From Haloplanus sp. (GTDB taxonomy: Archaea > Halobacteriota > Halobacteria > Halobacteriales > Haloferacaceae), in assembly GCF_028275055.1 (NCBI RefSeq), contig NZ_JAQCNJ010000046.1, positions 1 to 64,000 of the forward strand: DNA of 64,000 nt. Reading direction: 5' to 3'. The notes under the pieces are model-generated. The model was given only the letters and a program-made list of their open reading frames with translations. It made no database searches and had not been told where the DNA came from. The position numbers and the translations under genes are program-made. Of this stretch, positions 52,324 to 60,686 are shown one piece after another (within the stretch, counting starts at the first letter, position 1; each line of letters opens with the position of its first letter).

Positions 52324-52884
52324 TCAGTAGACGACGTACAGGAGGGCGTACACGGCGTTTCCGAGAACGAACGACACCAGCCACAGGCTCGCGGCCACCC
52401 GGCCGATACGGGCGTGTGCGGTGTCGACGAGCGCCCGGATGGGGTGGGTCGCCCCGAGCAACAGCACGTAGTACAGCAACGGGATACAGACAACGGCGAG
52501 CAGGATGTGGACCGCGAGCAACGGGAGGTAGAGTAGCCGGTACACCCTCTCGGGCCCTGGGAACTCCGCCGGGCCTTCGAGAGCGACCTTGTAGAGGTAC
52601 AGAATCAGGAAGACGGCGAACAGTCCGGCCGAAAGCGCCATCATCGCGCGGTGGCGGCCGAACTCGCGCCGGCGGGCGAAGGTGACGCCGGCGGCGATGG
52701 TGACGATTGCGACGGTGCTGACAACGGCGTTGATGTGTGGGATGGCCGCGAGAACGTAGCCGGGAGCGCGTGGGAGCGCCGCCCGCGGAATCGCCCCCAA
52801 CGCCGCCGCGAACACGAGTGCCAGCGATGTCAGCGAGAGGGCCACGGTCAGTTCCGGAACCCGGTCGCGTGCGTTCGAGTACAT
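52324..52884 (-). CDS. DUF420 family membrane protein
   Basis: A 186-residue protein with five helices: LTVALSLTSLALVFAAALGA, INAVVSTVAIVTIAAGVTFA, MMALSAGLFAVFLILYLYK, YLPLLAVHILLAVVCIPLLYY and SLWLVSFVLGNAVYALLYVV. Conserved His occur in PHINAV, RHRAMM and VHILLAV, and these may bind heme or copper, as in related cytochrome oxidase accessory proteins (CtaM/CtaG-like). The ATG at 52884 (MYSNARDRVPELT) fits the family. It sits between the two regulator/membrane pairs. Confidence 0.85.
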   Translation of the reverse strand: MYSNARDRVPELTVALSLTSLALVFAAALGAIPRAALPRAPGYVLAAIPHINAVVSTVAIVTIAAGVTFARRREFGRHRAMMALSAGLFAVFLILYLYKVALEGPAEFPGPERVYRLLYLPLLAVHILLAVVCIPLLYYVLLLGATHPIRALVDTAHARIGRVAASLWLVSFVLGNAVYALLYVVY

Positions 52885-53046
52885 GTCGGCTTTGAGTGGC
52901 CGATCCACAAAATCCCCGCGGCTTCGTGATCGTAGAACCCCGTGGTGGCGACGGGACACCGGACCGCTGGAGTGGCAAAAGGAAAGCCATTTCAAATACC
53001 CCCGTCAACGGACGTATGCGTCCGACACGACACAGAACTCATGCGA

Positions 53047-53131
53047 GCGTGGGTAGCCAAGCTAGGCCAACGGCGCAGCGTTGAGGGCGCTGTCCCATAG
53101 GGGTCCGCCGGTTCGAATCCGGTCCCACGCA
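53047..53131 (+). tRNA. tRNA-Leu (anticodon GAG)
   Basis: Acceptor GCGTGGG pairs with CCCACGC plus discriminator A. The anticodon stem CAGCG/CGCTG frames loop TTGAGGG, giving GAG (reads CUC). A long variable arm (TCCCATAGGGGTC) and T-loop CGGTTCGAATCCG mark a class II leucine tRNA. No intron and no encoded CCA. Length is 85 nt. Confidence 0.95.
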
Positions 53132-53293
53132 TCGCACCGGCGGGTCACACGCCCGCCGTCCACCGTACAGGTGGCGATGCAGGTGATTCCCGCTTCGGGA
53201 CATCACCCACGCACAACTTCTCCGGCGCGCCGATCCGACGAGTCAGTGGTCGATCCGAAGCGTTCAGGATCGTTCCGCACAGACGACGAACCG

Positions 53294-53632
53294 ATGGCGC
53301 TTCACGTACACACGATTCCGCTGATCGGCCCGGCGTCGATGGGTCTGGTCACCGTCGTCGCCGTTACCATCGCCGCCCTCGGGGCGGCCACACTGTTCGG
53401 CCTTGCCCTCGCGGCGTTCGTCCGCCGGCGGTCGCGGCCGTACCTTCTCCTCGTCGCCGCCTTCGCGGCACTGCTCGCACGGTCGGCGGTTGCCGCGGCC
53501 ACCCTGTCCGGCTTGCTCTCGCCTACGGCCCACCACGTTCTCGAACACGGACTCGACGCTGTTCTCGTCGCACTCGTCGTCGCGGCCGTCTACTACGCCC
53601 GGACAGTCCGGCGGGAGGTGTCGCCGTCGTGA
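53294..53632 (+). CDS. Three-helix membrane protein, second regulator partner
   Basis: A 112-residue protein with helices LVTVVAVTIAALGAATLFGL, LLLVAAFAALLARSAVAAAT and EHGLDAVLVALVVAAVYYAR. Similar size and helix layout to the 52048 protein; a HHVLEH motif precedes the last helix. The next gene, a two-winged-helix regulator, starts at GTG overlapping this stop (GTGA). Here the gene order is membrane protein first. Probably a sensor for that regulator. Confidence 0.72.
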   Translation: MALHVHTIPLIGPASMGLVTVVAVTIAALGAATLFGLALAAFVRRRSRPYLLLVAAFAALLARSAVAAATLSGLLSPTAHHVLEHGLDAVLVALVVAAVYYARTVRREVSPS

Positions 53633-54138
53633 GCCGACAACGCGACCGAATCCGGCGACACGTCGCGTCCAACCCTGGCGTTCACTTCAACCGACTCGTC
53701 CGTGACCTCGACTTGGCGACCGGGCAGGTCCAGTACCACCTGCGGAAACTCAGGCGGATGGACGACGTGATCGCCGACCCCCGATACGGCCGCACCCACT
53801 ACTACACCCCCGAGTACGAACCGTGGGAGCGCGGTGCGCTCGCGGTGATCCGGCGGGAGACGGCACGTGATGTGCTCGTTCACCTGATCGAGACCGGGCC
53901 GAGCGCCCCCGGATCGGTCGCGTCGGCGCTCGATGTGGCCCGCAGTACACTGGAGTGGCATCTGGACCACCTGACCGAACAGGACCTCGTCGAGAAGCGC
54001 CGCGACGACGGCCGCGTGACGCTCGTTCCCCTTCGACCCGAGGAGACCGCCCGACTCATCCGACTGGTTGAGCCGACCCTCCCGGAGCGCCTGGTCGACC
54101 GGTTCACCCGACTCGTCGACGGACACAGCGACGGGTAG
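53629..54138 (+). CDS. Regulator with two winged-helix domains
   Basis: A 169-residue protein: one winged helix at ~8-65 (HFNRLVRDLDLATGQVQYHL, then RKLRRMDDV) and another at ~75-135 (SALDVARSTLEWHLDHLTEQ). This tandem-wHTH form is common in haloarchaea. It is translationally coupled to the membrane protein before it and lies upstream of the Dyp-like and iron-transport-like genes, which it may control. Confidence 0.8.
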   Translation: MSRQRDRIRRHVASNPGVHFNRLVRDLDLATGQVQYHLRKLRRMDDVIADPRYGRTHYYTPEYEPWERGALAVIRRETARDVLVHLIETGPSAPGSVASALDVARSTLEWHLDHLTEQDLVEKRRDDGRVTLVPLRPEETARLIRLVEPTLPERLVDRFTRLVDGHSDG

Positions 54139-54201
54139 CGCTCGCCTTCGAGAGCCGAACCACAACCCCGATGCGTGCAAGCCCCCAACCGACGTTACCC
54201 C

Positions 54202-55485
54202 ATGTTCGACGGCGACCTCCCGCGACGGACCGTTATGAAAGCCGCCGTCGCTATCGGCAGCGCCGGTGCGTTGAGCGCCTGTCTCAACCGTGCCGACGGA
54301 GCCGACGCACCGACCGGCGACCCCGACGCCAAGCCATCCAGACAACACGCGTGGCGGGAGCACGTCCGCCACGACGACCACGGTAACACGCAACTCCCCG
54401 CCCACCAGATCCTCATCTACTTCGACATCGACGGCGCCGGCCCGCCGGCCGACGACGACCGGGCCGGTCTCGTCGAGACGCTCGACGGACTGGACCGCGC
54501 ATACGAGTGGAGCAACGACGGCCTCCTCCACTCGGTGGCCTACTCGCCGTCATACTTCGACCGGTTCGACGTCGACCCGGCCGGCGTCTCGCTCCCCGAA
54601 CCGAGCGCGCTCTCGCCGTTCGAGTCACCGACGTTCGACCGGCAGGACGCGGTGCTTCACCTGGCGAGTGACCGTCCGGAGGTGGTTCTCGCCGCCGACC
54701 GTGCCCTCCGGGGTGAACGCGAGACTGCGAACGGGGTCACCGTTCCGTCGCTGACCGACGTGGCGACAATCGACTCCCGGCGGACCGGTTTCGTCGGCGC
54801 GGGCCTCCCCGCCGAGAACCAGGACGCCGCGGGGGTTCCCGACTCCCGGCCCGTCCCCGAGGCTTCGCCGCTGTTTATGGGCTTTACCGCCGGCTTCCGT
54901 GGCAATCAGGCGACCGAGTCCTACGTCACCCTCGACTCCGGCCCCTTCGCCGGCGGGACGACGAAGGTGATCGCCAACATCCGGCAGCGTCTCGACGACT
55001 GGTACGACGAGCAGTCCTACGACGAGCGGGTGACGGAACTGTTCAGCCCGGGCCACGCCGAGAACGACCTGGTTGAGGGGGTCGGCGAGACCCTCGGGGC
55101 CGACAGCGGCATCGACCGATTCGTCGACGACGTCGTGGCCGACGCAAAGGAGTACGGTCGCGTGGGACACGCTCAGAAGGCGGCGCGGGCGAACCGCGAC
55201 CCGGAGGGAAACGTTCGTCTCCTGCGTCGGCATTTCGAATCGACCGACGACATCGGGTCGGAGAAGGCGGTGGCGAGTCTCCACTTCCCGTCGCTGCAAC
55301 GGACCATCGCCGAGTTCGAGACGGTTCGACGGTCGATGAACGGCACCGACGCGACGGCGGCGACGCCGGCGGTGAGACAGCGCGTCAACAACGGCATTCT
55401 GGAGTACATCTTCGCCCGTCGCCGGGGCTACTTTTTGGTCCCACCGCGGCGACACCGGGCACTCCCAACACCCGATCCGGAGTGA
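54202..55485 (+). CDS. Dyp-peroxidase-like Tat-exported protein
   Basis: A 427-residue exported protein. The start MFDGDLPRRTVMKAAVAIGS carries a Tat motif and SACL could be a lipobox. The fold is that of dye-decolorising peroxidases: the ferredoxin-like strands (HQILIYFDIDGAG) and the probable heme-ligand His in YGRVGHAQKAARAN followed by GNVRLLRR. The diagnostic GxxDG motif appears as FMGFTAGFRGN, without the catalytic Asp. So peroxidase activity may be lost; iron or heme handling, as with EfeB, is an alternative. A GTG nine codons earlier is possible. Confidence 0.75.
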   Translation: MFDGDLPRRTVMKAAVAIGSAGALSACLNRADGADAPTGDPDAKPSRQHAWREHVRHDDHGNTQLPAHQILIYFDIDGAGPPADDDRAGLVETLDGLDRAYEWSNDGLLHSVAYSPSYFDRFDVDPAGVSLPEPSALSPFESPTFDRQDAVLHLASDRPEVVLAADRALRGERETANGVTVPSLTDVATIDSRRTGFVGAGLPAENQDAAGVPDSRPVPEASPLFMGFTAGFRGNQATESYVTLDSGPFAGGTTKVIANIRQRLDDWYDEQSYDERVTELFSPGHAENDLVEGVGETLGADSGIDRFVDDVVADAKEYGRVGHAQKAARANRDPEGNVRLLRRHFESTDDIGSEKAVASLHFPSLQRTIAEFETVRRSMNGTDATAATPAVRQRVNNGILEYIFARRRGYFLVPPRRHRALPTPDPE

Positions 55486-55533
55486 TCCGTTCGAGGACCG
55501 GACCAGAACGGGTTTTCCCGCTCAGGCCCGAAT

Positions 55534-56607
55534 ATGTGTATGGAGCGTCGAGACCTGCTTCGGGCTGGAGGCGCGTTCGCGGTGGCGTCGATGGCGGGCT
55601 GTTCGAGCCTCGCCGAGACACAGGCCGGGGGCGTGCCGTCGGTCCTCGAAGATCGACCGGACGGCGTCTACCGCCCGACTCACGTCGAAGGGATGGAGAC
55701 CGTCGACACGGCGACGAGCGGCGAGTACGCGGTCGGCCTGTTGTACAGCTACCCCCACCGGTTCTGGAACGTCAACGGCGACGACGTCTCACTCACCGAG
55801 ATCGACCGCGACGACGCCGTTCACCTGATGGCCAGCGTCTGGGACCGAGAAAGCAAGACGGTGCTGCCCGAGACCGGCCTGTCGGCCGAACTCTACCGCG
55901 ACGGCTCGCTCGTCTCCCAGGAGACGATCTATCCGATGCTCTCACAGCCGATGGGCTTTCATTACGGGGCGAACTTCGGACTCGATGGCGACGGAACCTA
56001 CGACGTTCGGCTGAGCGTCGGCGCGATGCAGATCCGCCGAACGGGCGCATTCGAGGGGCGGTTCGGCGACCCGGCGACCGTCGACATTCCTTTCGAGTAC
56101 AGCGAGAACGCGAAAGCGGAGATCGACTTCCGGCAACTCGAGGACGCCGGGACCCCCGGGGCGGTCGATCCGATGTCGATGGGGTCGCTTCCGACGGCCG
56201 TCGCCCCAGCCGAGTCCGCCCTGCCGGGGACGGTTCTCGGATCGGGGACCAGCAACGACGCGCGTCTGGTGGTCACCGTTCTCGACGACCCGCCGTCGGG
56301 CATCGACGAATCGGGCACCTATCTCGCCGTCTCGGCCCGGAGTCGGTACAACCGGATGGTGATCCCGGCGATGGGGCTGTCGGCGACACTCGACCGTGAC
56401 GGTGAGACGATCGCCGACACGGTCCTCGAACGGACGCTCAACCCCGAACTGGGCTACCACTACGGAACGGTCGTTGAGAGCGTTGCCTCGGGCGACGACC
56501 TCACGCTCTCGGTGACCGTCCAGCCCCAGACCGCCCGCCACGAAGGGTACGAAACGGCCTTCGGCGGACTCCTCGGCGGGATGCCGGACCTGACATTGGG
56601 ATTATGA
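55534..56607 (+). CDS. Iron-transport-type (Tpd/P19-like) Tat lipoprotein
   Basis: A 357-residue exported protein. The signal MERRDLLRAGGAFAVASMAG leads to lipobox AGCSS. Two repeated beta domains follow; each starts YAVGLLYSYPHRFWNVNGDD or YLAVSARSRYNRMVIPAMGL, and each has a (M/L)GFHYGANF or LGYHYGTVV segment with His. Met/His/Glu sites resemble the periplasmic iron-binding protein P19/Tp34 (FtrA). It is next to the Dyp-like gene, as in EfeO/EfeB-like systems. The permease is not visible here. ATG 55534 or 55540. Confidence 0.7.
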   Translation: MCMERRDLLRAGGAFAVASMAGCSSLAETQAGGVPSVLEDRPDGVYRPTHVEGMETVDTATSGEYAVGLLYSYPHRFWNVNGDDVSLTEIDRDDAVHLMASVWDRESKTVLPETGLSAELYRDGSLVSQETIYPMLSQPMGFHYGANFGLDGDGTYDVRLSVGAMQIRRTGAFEGRFGDPATVDIPFEYSENAKAEIDFRQLEDAGTPGAVDPMSMGSLPTAVAPAESALPGTVLGSGTSNDARLVVTVLDDPPSGIDESGTYLAVSARSRYNRMVIPAMGLSATLDRDGETIADTVLERTLNPELGYHYGTVVESVASGDDLTLSVTVQPQTARHEGYETAFGGLLGGMPDLTLGL

Positions 56608-56646
56608 AGAATAAAGGATTTATCGGTCGGTATCGTCACTCCGGGC

Positions 56647-57591
56647 ATGGCCGGCCCACTCACCGACGCCCTCGCTTGGGTCGTCGTTGGCCTCTTTCTC
56701 ACCGGGACGCTCCTCAGGCGGTTTGATCGTGCCGGTGCACGACCGGCGACGGTCGGTGCGTGGGCCGTTTTCGCCCTCTTTTGGGCGGCACTGGTCCCCC
56801 ATTTCGCGTTCGAACAAAAGAGCTTCGTCGAGGGGATCCTCTCTCTCGCCGCCGTCCCCGCGTCGTTGTACGTCGGTTGGCTTCTCCGCGCCGGCCGTGA
56901 CTCGTTGTTCGTTCTTTCGACGGCCGTCGCCGTTATGGGCGCCGTCTACCTCCCCTTCGAGACGATACCGGCGGTGACACTCGCCGGCCTCTCGCTCCCG
57001 TCGCCGCGGTACGTTCTCATCTCTCATACGACCGCACAGACCCAGTGGGCGATGGAACTTCTGGGCTACTCGCCGACGCTCGTCGAGGGTGACCAAGGCT
57101 ATCTCAACACGTTCAAATTCGTCACCGACGGCGGACACGTCATTCTCTTTTCGATCATCCTCGCGTGTACCGGGCTGGGAAGCATCGCCATCTTTGTCGG
57201 TCTTATCGCCGCTGTCGACGCGCCGTTCTCCCGGAAACTCCGTGCGTTCGCCGTTGCCGTGCCCATCATCTACGTTCTCAACATCATGCGCACGACGTTT
57301 ATCGCTGTGATGTTCGGCAAACAGTATATGCAGTGGTTCGTCGACGAGGTGCTCTTTCTGTTCGGCGGCACCGACCCGTACAAGGTTTCGTTCTATCTCT
57401 CGGATCGGGTCATCAGCCAGGTGCTCGCGGTGGTTGCTCTGGTCGGCATCACCTTTCTCGTGATCCGGGAGCTTCCCGAACTGTTGACGATCGTCGAGGA
57501 CGTTCTCTACATCGTCACGCGGAAGGAGTACGACCTCCGCGAGGCGCTCGACCTGCCCGACGAGAACGAACTCGGCCCCGGTGCGGACTGA
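56647..57591 (+). CDS. artA: Archaeosortase A
   Basis: A 314-residue integral membrane peptidase/transpeptidase with about eight helices. The catalytic residues match those known in Haloferax volcanii ArtA (C173, R214, R253): C174 in IILACTGLGS, R215 in LNIMRTTFIAVM, R254 in YLSDRVISQ. It cleaves the PGF-CTERM tail of surface proteins such as the S-layer glycoprotein and attaches lipid. No PGF-CTERM substrate is seen in this window. Confidence 0.93.
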   Translation: MAGPLTDALAWVVVGLFLTGTLLRRFDRAGARPATVGAWAVFALFWAALVPHFAFEQKSFVEGILSLAAVPASLYVGWLLRAGRDSLFVLSTAVAVMGAVYLPFETIPAVTLAGLSLPSPRYVLISHTTAQTQWAMELLGYSPTLVEGDQGYLNTFKFVTDGGHVILFSIILACTGLGSIAIFVGLIAAVDAPFSRKLRAFAVAVPIIYVLNIMRTTFIAVMFGKQYMQWFVDEVLFLFGGTDPYKVSFYLSDRVISQVLAVVALVGITFLVIRELPELLTIVEDVLYIVTRKEYDLREALDLPDENELGPGAD

Positions 57592-57669
57592 TCCGCTCCG
57601 GCCGGACCGGCCGGACCGGCTCGGATTTCGCCGCCGGTCTTACCGGGCTGGCGGGCGTAGCTCCATCGT

Positions 57670-57762
57670 ATGAAGGGAGCGGATCGGTTCATGTTCTGGG
57701 CGTTGCTTCTCGTTTTCGCGGGTATCGCGCTGGGACTGGTGCTTTCGATCGTTGCCCCCTGA
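57670..57762 (+). CDS. 30-residue single-helix membrane protein
   Basis: A short frame with start MKGADRFMFWALLLVFAGIA and continuation to IVAP, one clean transmembrane helix. It lies 78 nt after artA and is convergent with the diphthine synthase (5 nt). Codon use is like the rest of the genome. It may be a real small membrane protein; no family is recognised. Confidence 0.5.
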   Translation: MKGADRFMFWALLLVFAGIALGLVLSIVAP

Positions 57763-57767
57763 CTCGG

Positions 57768-58562
57768 TCAGTTCTCGGGGAGCGTGTCCGCCGGCGCGCC
57801 GGCGAGTGTCCGTAGCGCGTCGGCCTCGACGTGGTGGACCTCGCCCGGCACCACCAGGAGGTGAAGCGGGTCGCCGAAGGTTCGTGTCGCAAGCACCGAG
57901 AGGCGGTCGGCGGCAACGACGGGGTCGGGACTTCCCGCCCGCGCCACCGCTACCGCCAGCGTGTCCGGCCACTCCGTGGCAAGCAGTTCGGCCGCACGAT
58001 CGGCTGTCATGTACGTCTCGCCCGCGTTCGCGCCGCGGCCGTCGTCGACCTTGATGTCGAGGTAGACGAGCGTATGGAGGCCGCGTTCGCGGTTCGTCTC
58101 GACCGAGTCGGCGACGGACGCCGGCACGTCGTCGCCGCCGTGAGCGCGGGGAAAGGGGAGCGTCACCGCCTTGCCGAAGCGGTAGTTCTGGAGGCCGGTA
58201 AGCCCGCTCGCGGCCGATGCCGCGGAGACGCCGTGGATCACCCGCGTGTCGATGCCGCGGTCGATGGCCCGCAGACGGAGGTCGACGTGTGTCGTCGAGA
58301 TCATCGAGTCGCCGGCGGTCAGAAAAACGACATCCCCGTCGGCGGCGGCGTCGAGGATCGGGGCCGGATCACGCTCGACACCGGCGCGGTCCCGAACCTC
58401 GATATCGACGCCGTGGTGGGCTTCAAGCTCCGCGACGGAGGTGCCGACGAGGCGACTGGTATAAAACTCCGCGAAGGCACGGTCGGCCCGATGGAGGGCG
58501 TCCCGTCCCTTGACCGTTATCGACCGCTCGTCGTAGAGGCCGAGTCCGACAAACGTGAGCAT
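57768..58562 (-). CDS. dphB: Diphthine synthase
   Basis: A 264-residue SAM-dependent methyltransferase of the tetrapyrrole methylase type. It begins MLTFVGLGLYDERSITVKG, has VVFLTAGDSMISTTHVDLRL and GVSAASAASGLTGLQNYRFG, and ends with VPGEVHHVEADALR. It methylates the elongation factor 2 His residue in diphthamide synthesis. The ATG at 58562 matches family starts. Confidence 0.95.
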   Translation of the reverse strand: MLTFVGLGLYDERSITVKGRDALHRADRAFAEFYTSRLVGTSVAELEAHHGVDIEVRDRAGVERDPAPILDAAADGDVVFLTAGDSMISTTHVDLRLRAIDRGIDTRVIHGVSAASAASGLTGLQNYRFGKAVTLPFPRAHGGDDVPASVADSVETNRERGLHTLVYLDIKVDDGRGANAGETYMTADRAAELLATEWPDTLAVAVARAGSPDPVVAADRLSVLATRTFGDPLHLLVVPGEVHHVEADALRTLAGAPADTLPEN

Positions 58563-58610
58563 ACGGGCTGTGGGGGAGCCGAGCGGTTAAGCGTGGGCGC
58601 TTTGGCGCAC

Positions 58611-58630
58611 CGTCACGTCACGTCACGTCA
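58611..58630. repeat. Four tandem CGTCA units
   Basis: CGTCACGTCACGTCACGTCA, four copies, runs up to and over the stop codon of the small zinc-finger gene. Probably slippage; may alter that stop. Confidence 0.6.
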
Positions 58631-58783
58631 CTGCCGTCTCGCGCGTGCCTGTCGGATATCGGCACCGTCGCGGACCAGGTCCTCGCAGTTCGGACAGACG
58701 CGCGGTTCGGTCATTCCGGTCGGTGCGAACACTCGGACGTAGTCGTCGGTAACGAACGAACCACAGTTCTGACAGCTCGGCAT
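58628..58783 (-). CDS. 51-residue zinc-finger protein (DUF7563-like)
   Basis: A short protein with two CxxC knuckles: MPSCQNCGSFVTDDYVRVFA, then EPRVCPNCEDLV, ending basic (IRQARARRQ). It matches a small haloarchaeal family I believe is DUF7563. The final codons overlap the CGTCA repeat. It is on the same strand as dphB, just upstream. Confidence 0.7.
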   Translation of the reverse strand: MPSCQNCGSFVTDDYVRVFAPTGMTEPRVCPNCEDLVRDGADIRQARARRQ

Positions 58784-58908
58784 ACGTCCCCATCAGGGAT
58801 ATCGGTCGGTATGTACGTTACGGCCATCGGGCTGTCGAGCCGTGACCGGGGACACCGGCCCGGACGACCGCCCCAAAAACACAAATCCACCGACGCATTA
58901 CCCAATCT

Positions 58909-59901
58909 ATGACGACCTTTCTCGCCGGTGGGACGGGTACGCCGAAACTGCTCGACGGGGTCGGGGCCGCCTTCGACCCCGCGGCGGTGACGGTCGTGGC
59001 CAACACCGGCGACGACGTGGAACTCGGTGGCCACCTCGTTTGTCCCGACCTCGACACCGTCCTTTTCCATGGCGGCGGCGTTCTCGACCGGGAGACGTGG
59101 TGGGGGATCGACGGCGACACGACCGCGACCCACGACGAACTCCGCCGGTTGGCATCGGCCGCCGACCTTCCCGACGGGCCGCACTATTTACCCCCCGACC
59201 GTCAGACCGAGGGTCGACGCCTTGCCCGGTGGCGCCGCTTCTCGGCCGTCGGGGAGTTTATGACGATCGGTGACCGCGACCGGGCGGTCCATCTCACCCG
59301 GACTGGCCTCCTCGACGAGGGACACACACTCACCGAGGTTACCCGACTGCTTGCCGACGCCTTCGGCCTCAAGATGGGGCTTCTGCCGATGAGCGATGAC
59401 CCCGTCGCGACGATCGTCCACACCGAGGCGGGCGCGATGCACTTTCAGGAGTACTGGGTTGCGCGCCGCGCTGCCCCGGTCGTCACCGACGTAGAGTTCC
59501 GGGGCGCGGAAACCGCGGAGCCGACCCCTGAGGTGCTCGACGCCCTCGGCGACCCCGTCGTGATCGGCCCTTCAAACCCCATTACGAGCGTCGGGCCGAT
59601 CCGTGCGCTCCCGGGGATCGACGACGCACTTGACGCCACGCCGGTCGTTGCCGTCTCTCCCTTTGTCGAGGATGAGGTGTTCTCCGGCCCGGCCGCCGAG
59701 TTGATGCGCGGTGTCGGACGGGATGCATCGACCGCCGGCGTCGCCGCGGCATACCCCTTTGTCGACGCGTTCGTTCTCGACACCGACGACGGAACCGATC
59801 TCGACCGCCCGACCGTCCGCACCGACACGCGGATCGACACCGACACCGACGCTCGGCGGGTGATCCGTGCCGTCGCCGAGGCGCTCACGGAGGTGTCGTG
59901 A
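58909..59901 (+). CDS. cofD: 2-phospho-L-lactate transferase CofD
   Basis: A 330-residue enzyme of coenzyme F420 synthesis. It begins [16 protein letters not shown], with [35 protein letters not shown], and [20 protein letters not shown]. It joins lactyl or phosphoenolpyruvyl phosphate to Fo. It is first in an overlapping four-gene run (stop TGATG at 59901). F420 use is expected in haloarchaea. Confidence 0.95.
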   Translation: MTTFLAGGTGTPKLLDGVGAAFDPAAVTVVANTGDDVELGGHLVCPDLDTVLFHGGGVLDRETWWGIDGDTTATHDELRRLASAADLPDGPHYLPPDRQTEGRRLARWRRFSAVGEFMTIGDRDRAVHLTRTGLLDEGHTLTEVTRLLADAFGLKMGLLPMSDDPVATIVHTEAGAMHFQEYWVARRAAPVVTDVEFRGAETAEPTPEVLDALGDPVVIGPSNPITSVGPIRALPGIDDALDATPVVAVSPFVEDEVFSGPAAELMRGVGRDASTAGVAAAYPFVDAFVLDTDDGTDLDRPTVRTDTRIDTDTDARRVIRAVAEALTEVS

Positions 59902-60686
59902 TGCTCGCACTCGCCAGCCTCAGCGGGGCGGCTGACGCGGCGTGGGCGCGGGCCGGAATCCCCCACGCCGACCTCGCCGTTCTCGGGGGGATCGCCATCG
60001 ACGACGCCTCGCGGTCTGCCGCCGAGGGGTTGATCGCCCGCGGGCGCGAGGAGTTTCTTCCCGCAGACCCGCTCGCGTTTGTCGACGACCAACTCGCCGC
60101 CCTCGACGACGCCCCGATCCGAGCGGGGATGAACGTCCGGAGCACGACCCTCGGTCCGGTCCGCAGGGCCGCACAGCTCTGTGCCACCCACGACGCCGTT
60201 CTCGAGATCAACGCCCACTGCCGACAGGACGAACTCCGCGCGGTCGGCTGTGGGGAGACGCTGTTACGCGATACCGACCGACTGGCGCGGTACGTCGCCG
60301 CCGCCAGCGACGCCGACGCGACCGTGAGCGTGAAGATGCGGACGGAGGTCGACGGCGTCGATCTCCCGGCTCTCGCGTCCCGACTCGCCGACGCGGGTGC
60401 CGATGCCCTCCACGTCGACGCGATGGACTCCGAAGCCGTCGTCGCCGAGATCGCCGCCGCCGCGCCCGACCTCTTCCTGCTCGCCAACAACGGCGTCCGC
60501 GACCGGCGGACGGCGTGGGAGTATCTCGGCTACGGCGCCGACGGCGTCAGCGTCGGCCGGGCGAGCGACGATCCGGCGGTCCTCCGACGGGTCGCCCGCG
60601 CCACCGCCGACTGGAAGCGGCGCTCGAAGAACAGCGCGCCCCGGAGTCCCGTCACCCCCGACCGCGGGCCGGAGGTGATCCGGTGA
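59901..60686 (+). CDS. tRNA-dihydrouridine synthase-like protein (MJ0144 type)
   Basis: A 261-residue TIM-barrel flavoprotein related to Dus. Seen are NVRSTTLGPVRRAAQLC, VLEINAHCRQDELRAVG, VSVKMRTEVDGVDLPALA, then LLANNGVRDRRTAWEYLGY and ADGVSVGRASDDP, the usual phosphate-binding end. It lacks the C-terminal tRNA-binding helices of bacterial Dus, so another role is possible. Start ATG 59901 overlaps the cofD stop; GTG 59898 is an alternative. The last codons overlap the next start (GTGA). Confidence 0.8.
   Translation: MLALASLSGAADAAWARAGIPHADLAVLGGIAIDDASRSAAEGLIARGREEFLPADPLAFVDDQLAALDDAPIRAGMNVRSTTLGPVRRAAQLCATHDAVLEINAHCRQDELRAVGCGETLLRDTDRLARYVAAASDADATVSVKMRTEVDGVDLPALASRLADAGADALHVDAMDSEAVVAEIAAAAPDLFLLANNGVRDRRTAWEYLGYGADGVSVGRASDDPAVLRRVARATADWKRRSKNSAPRSPVTPDRGPEVIR

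Noticed and set aside
58611-58630. CGTCA repeats as a CRISPR or origin element
   Set aside because: Units are contiguous, without spacers, and only four; no cas or replication genes are near.
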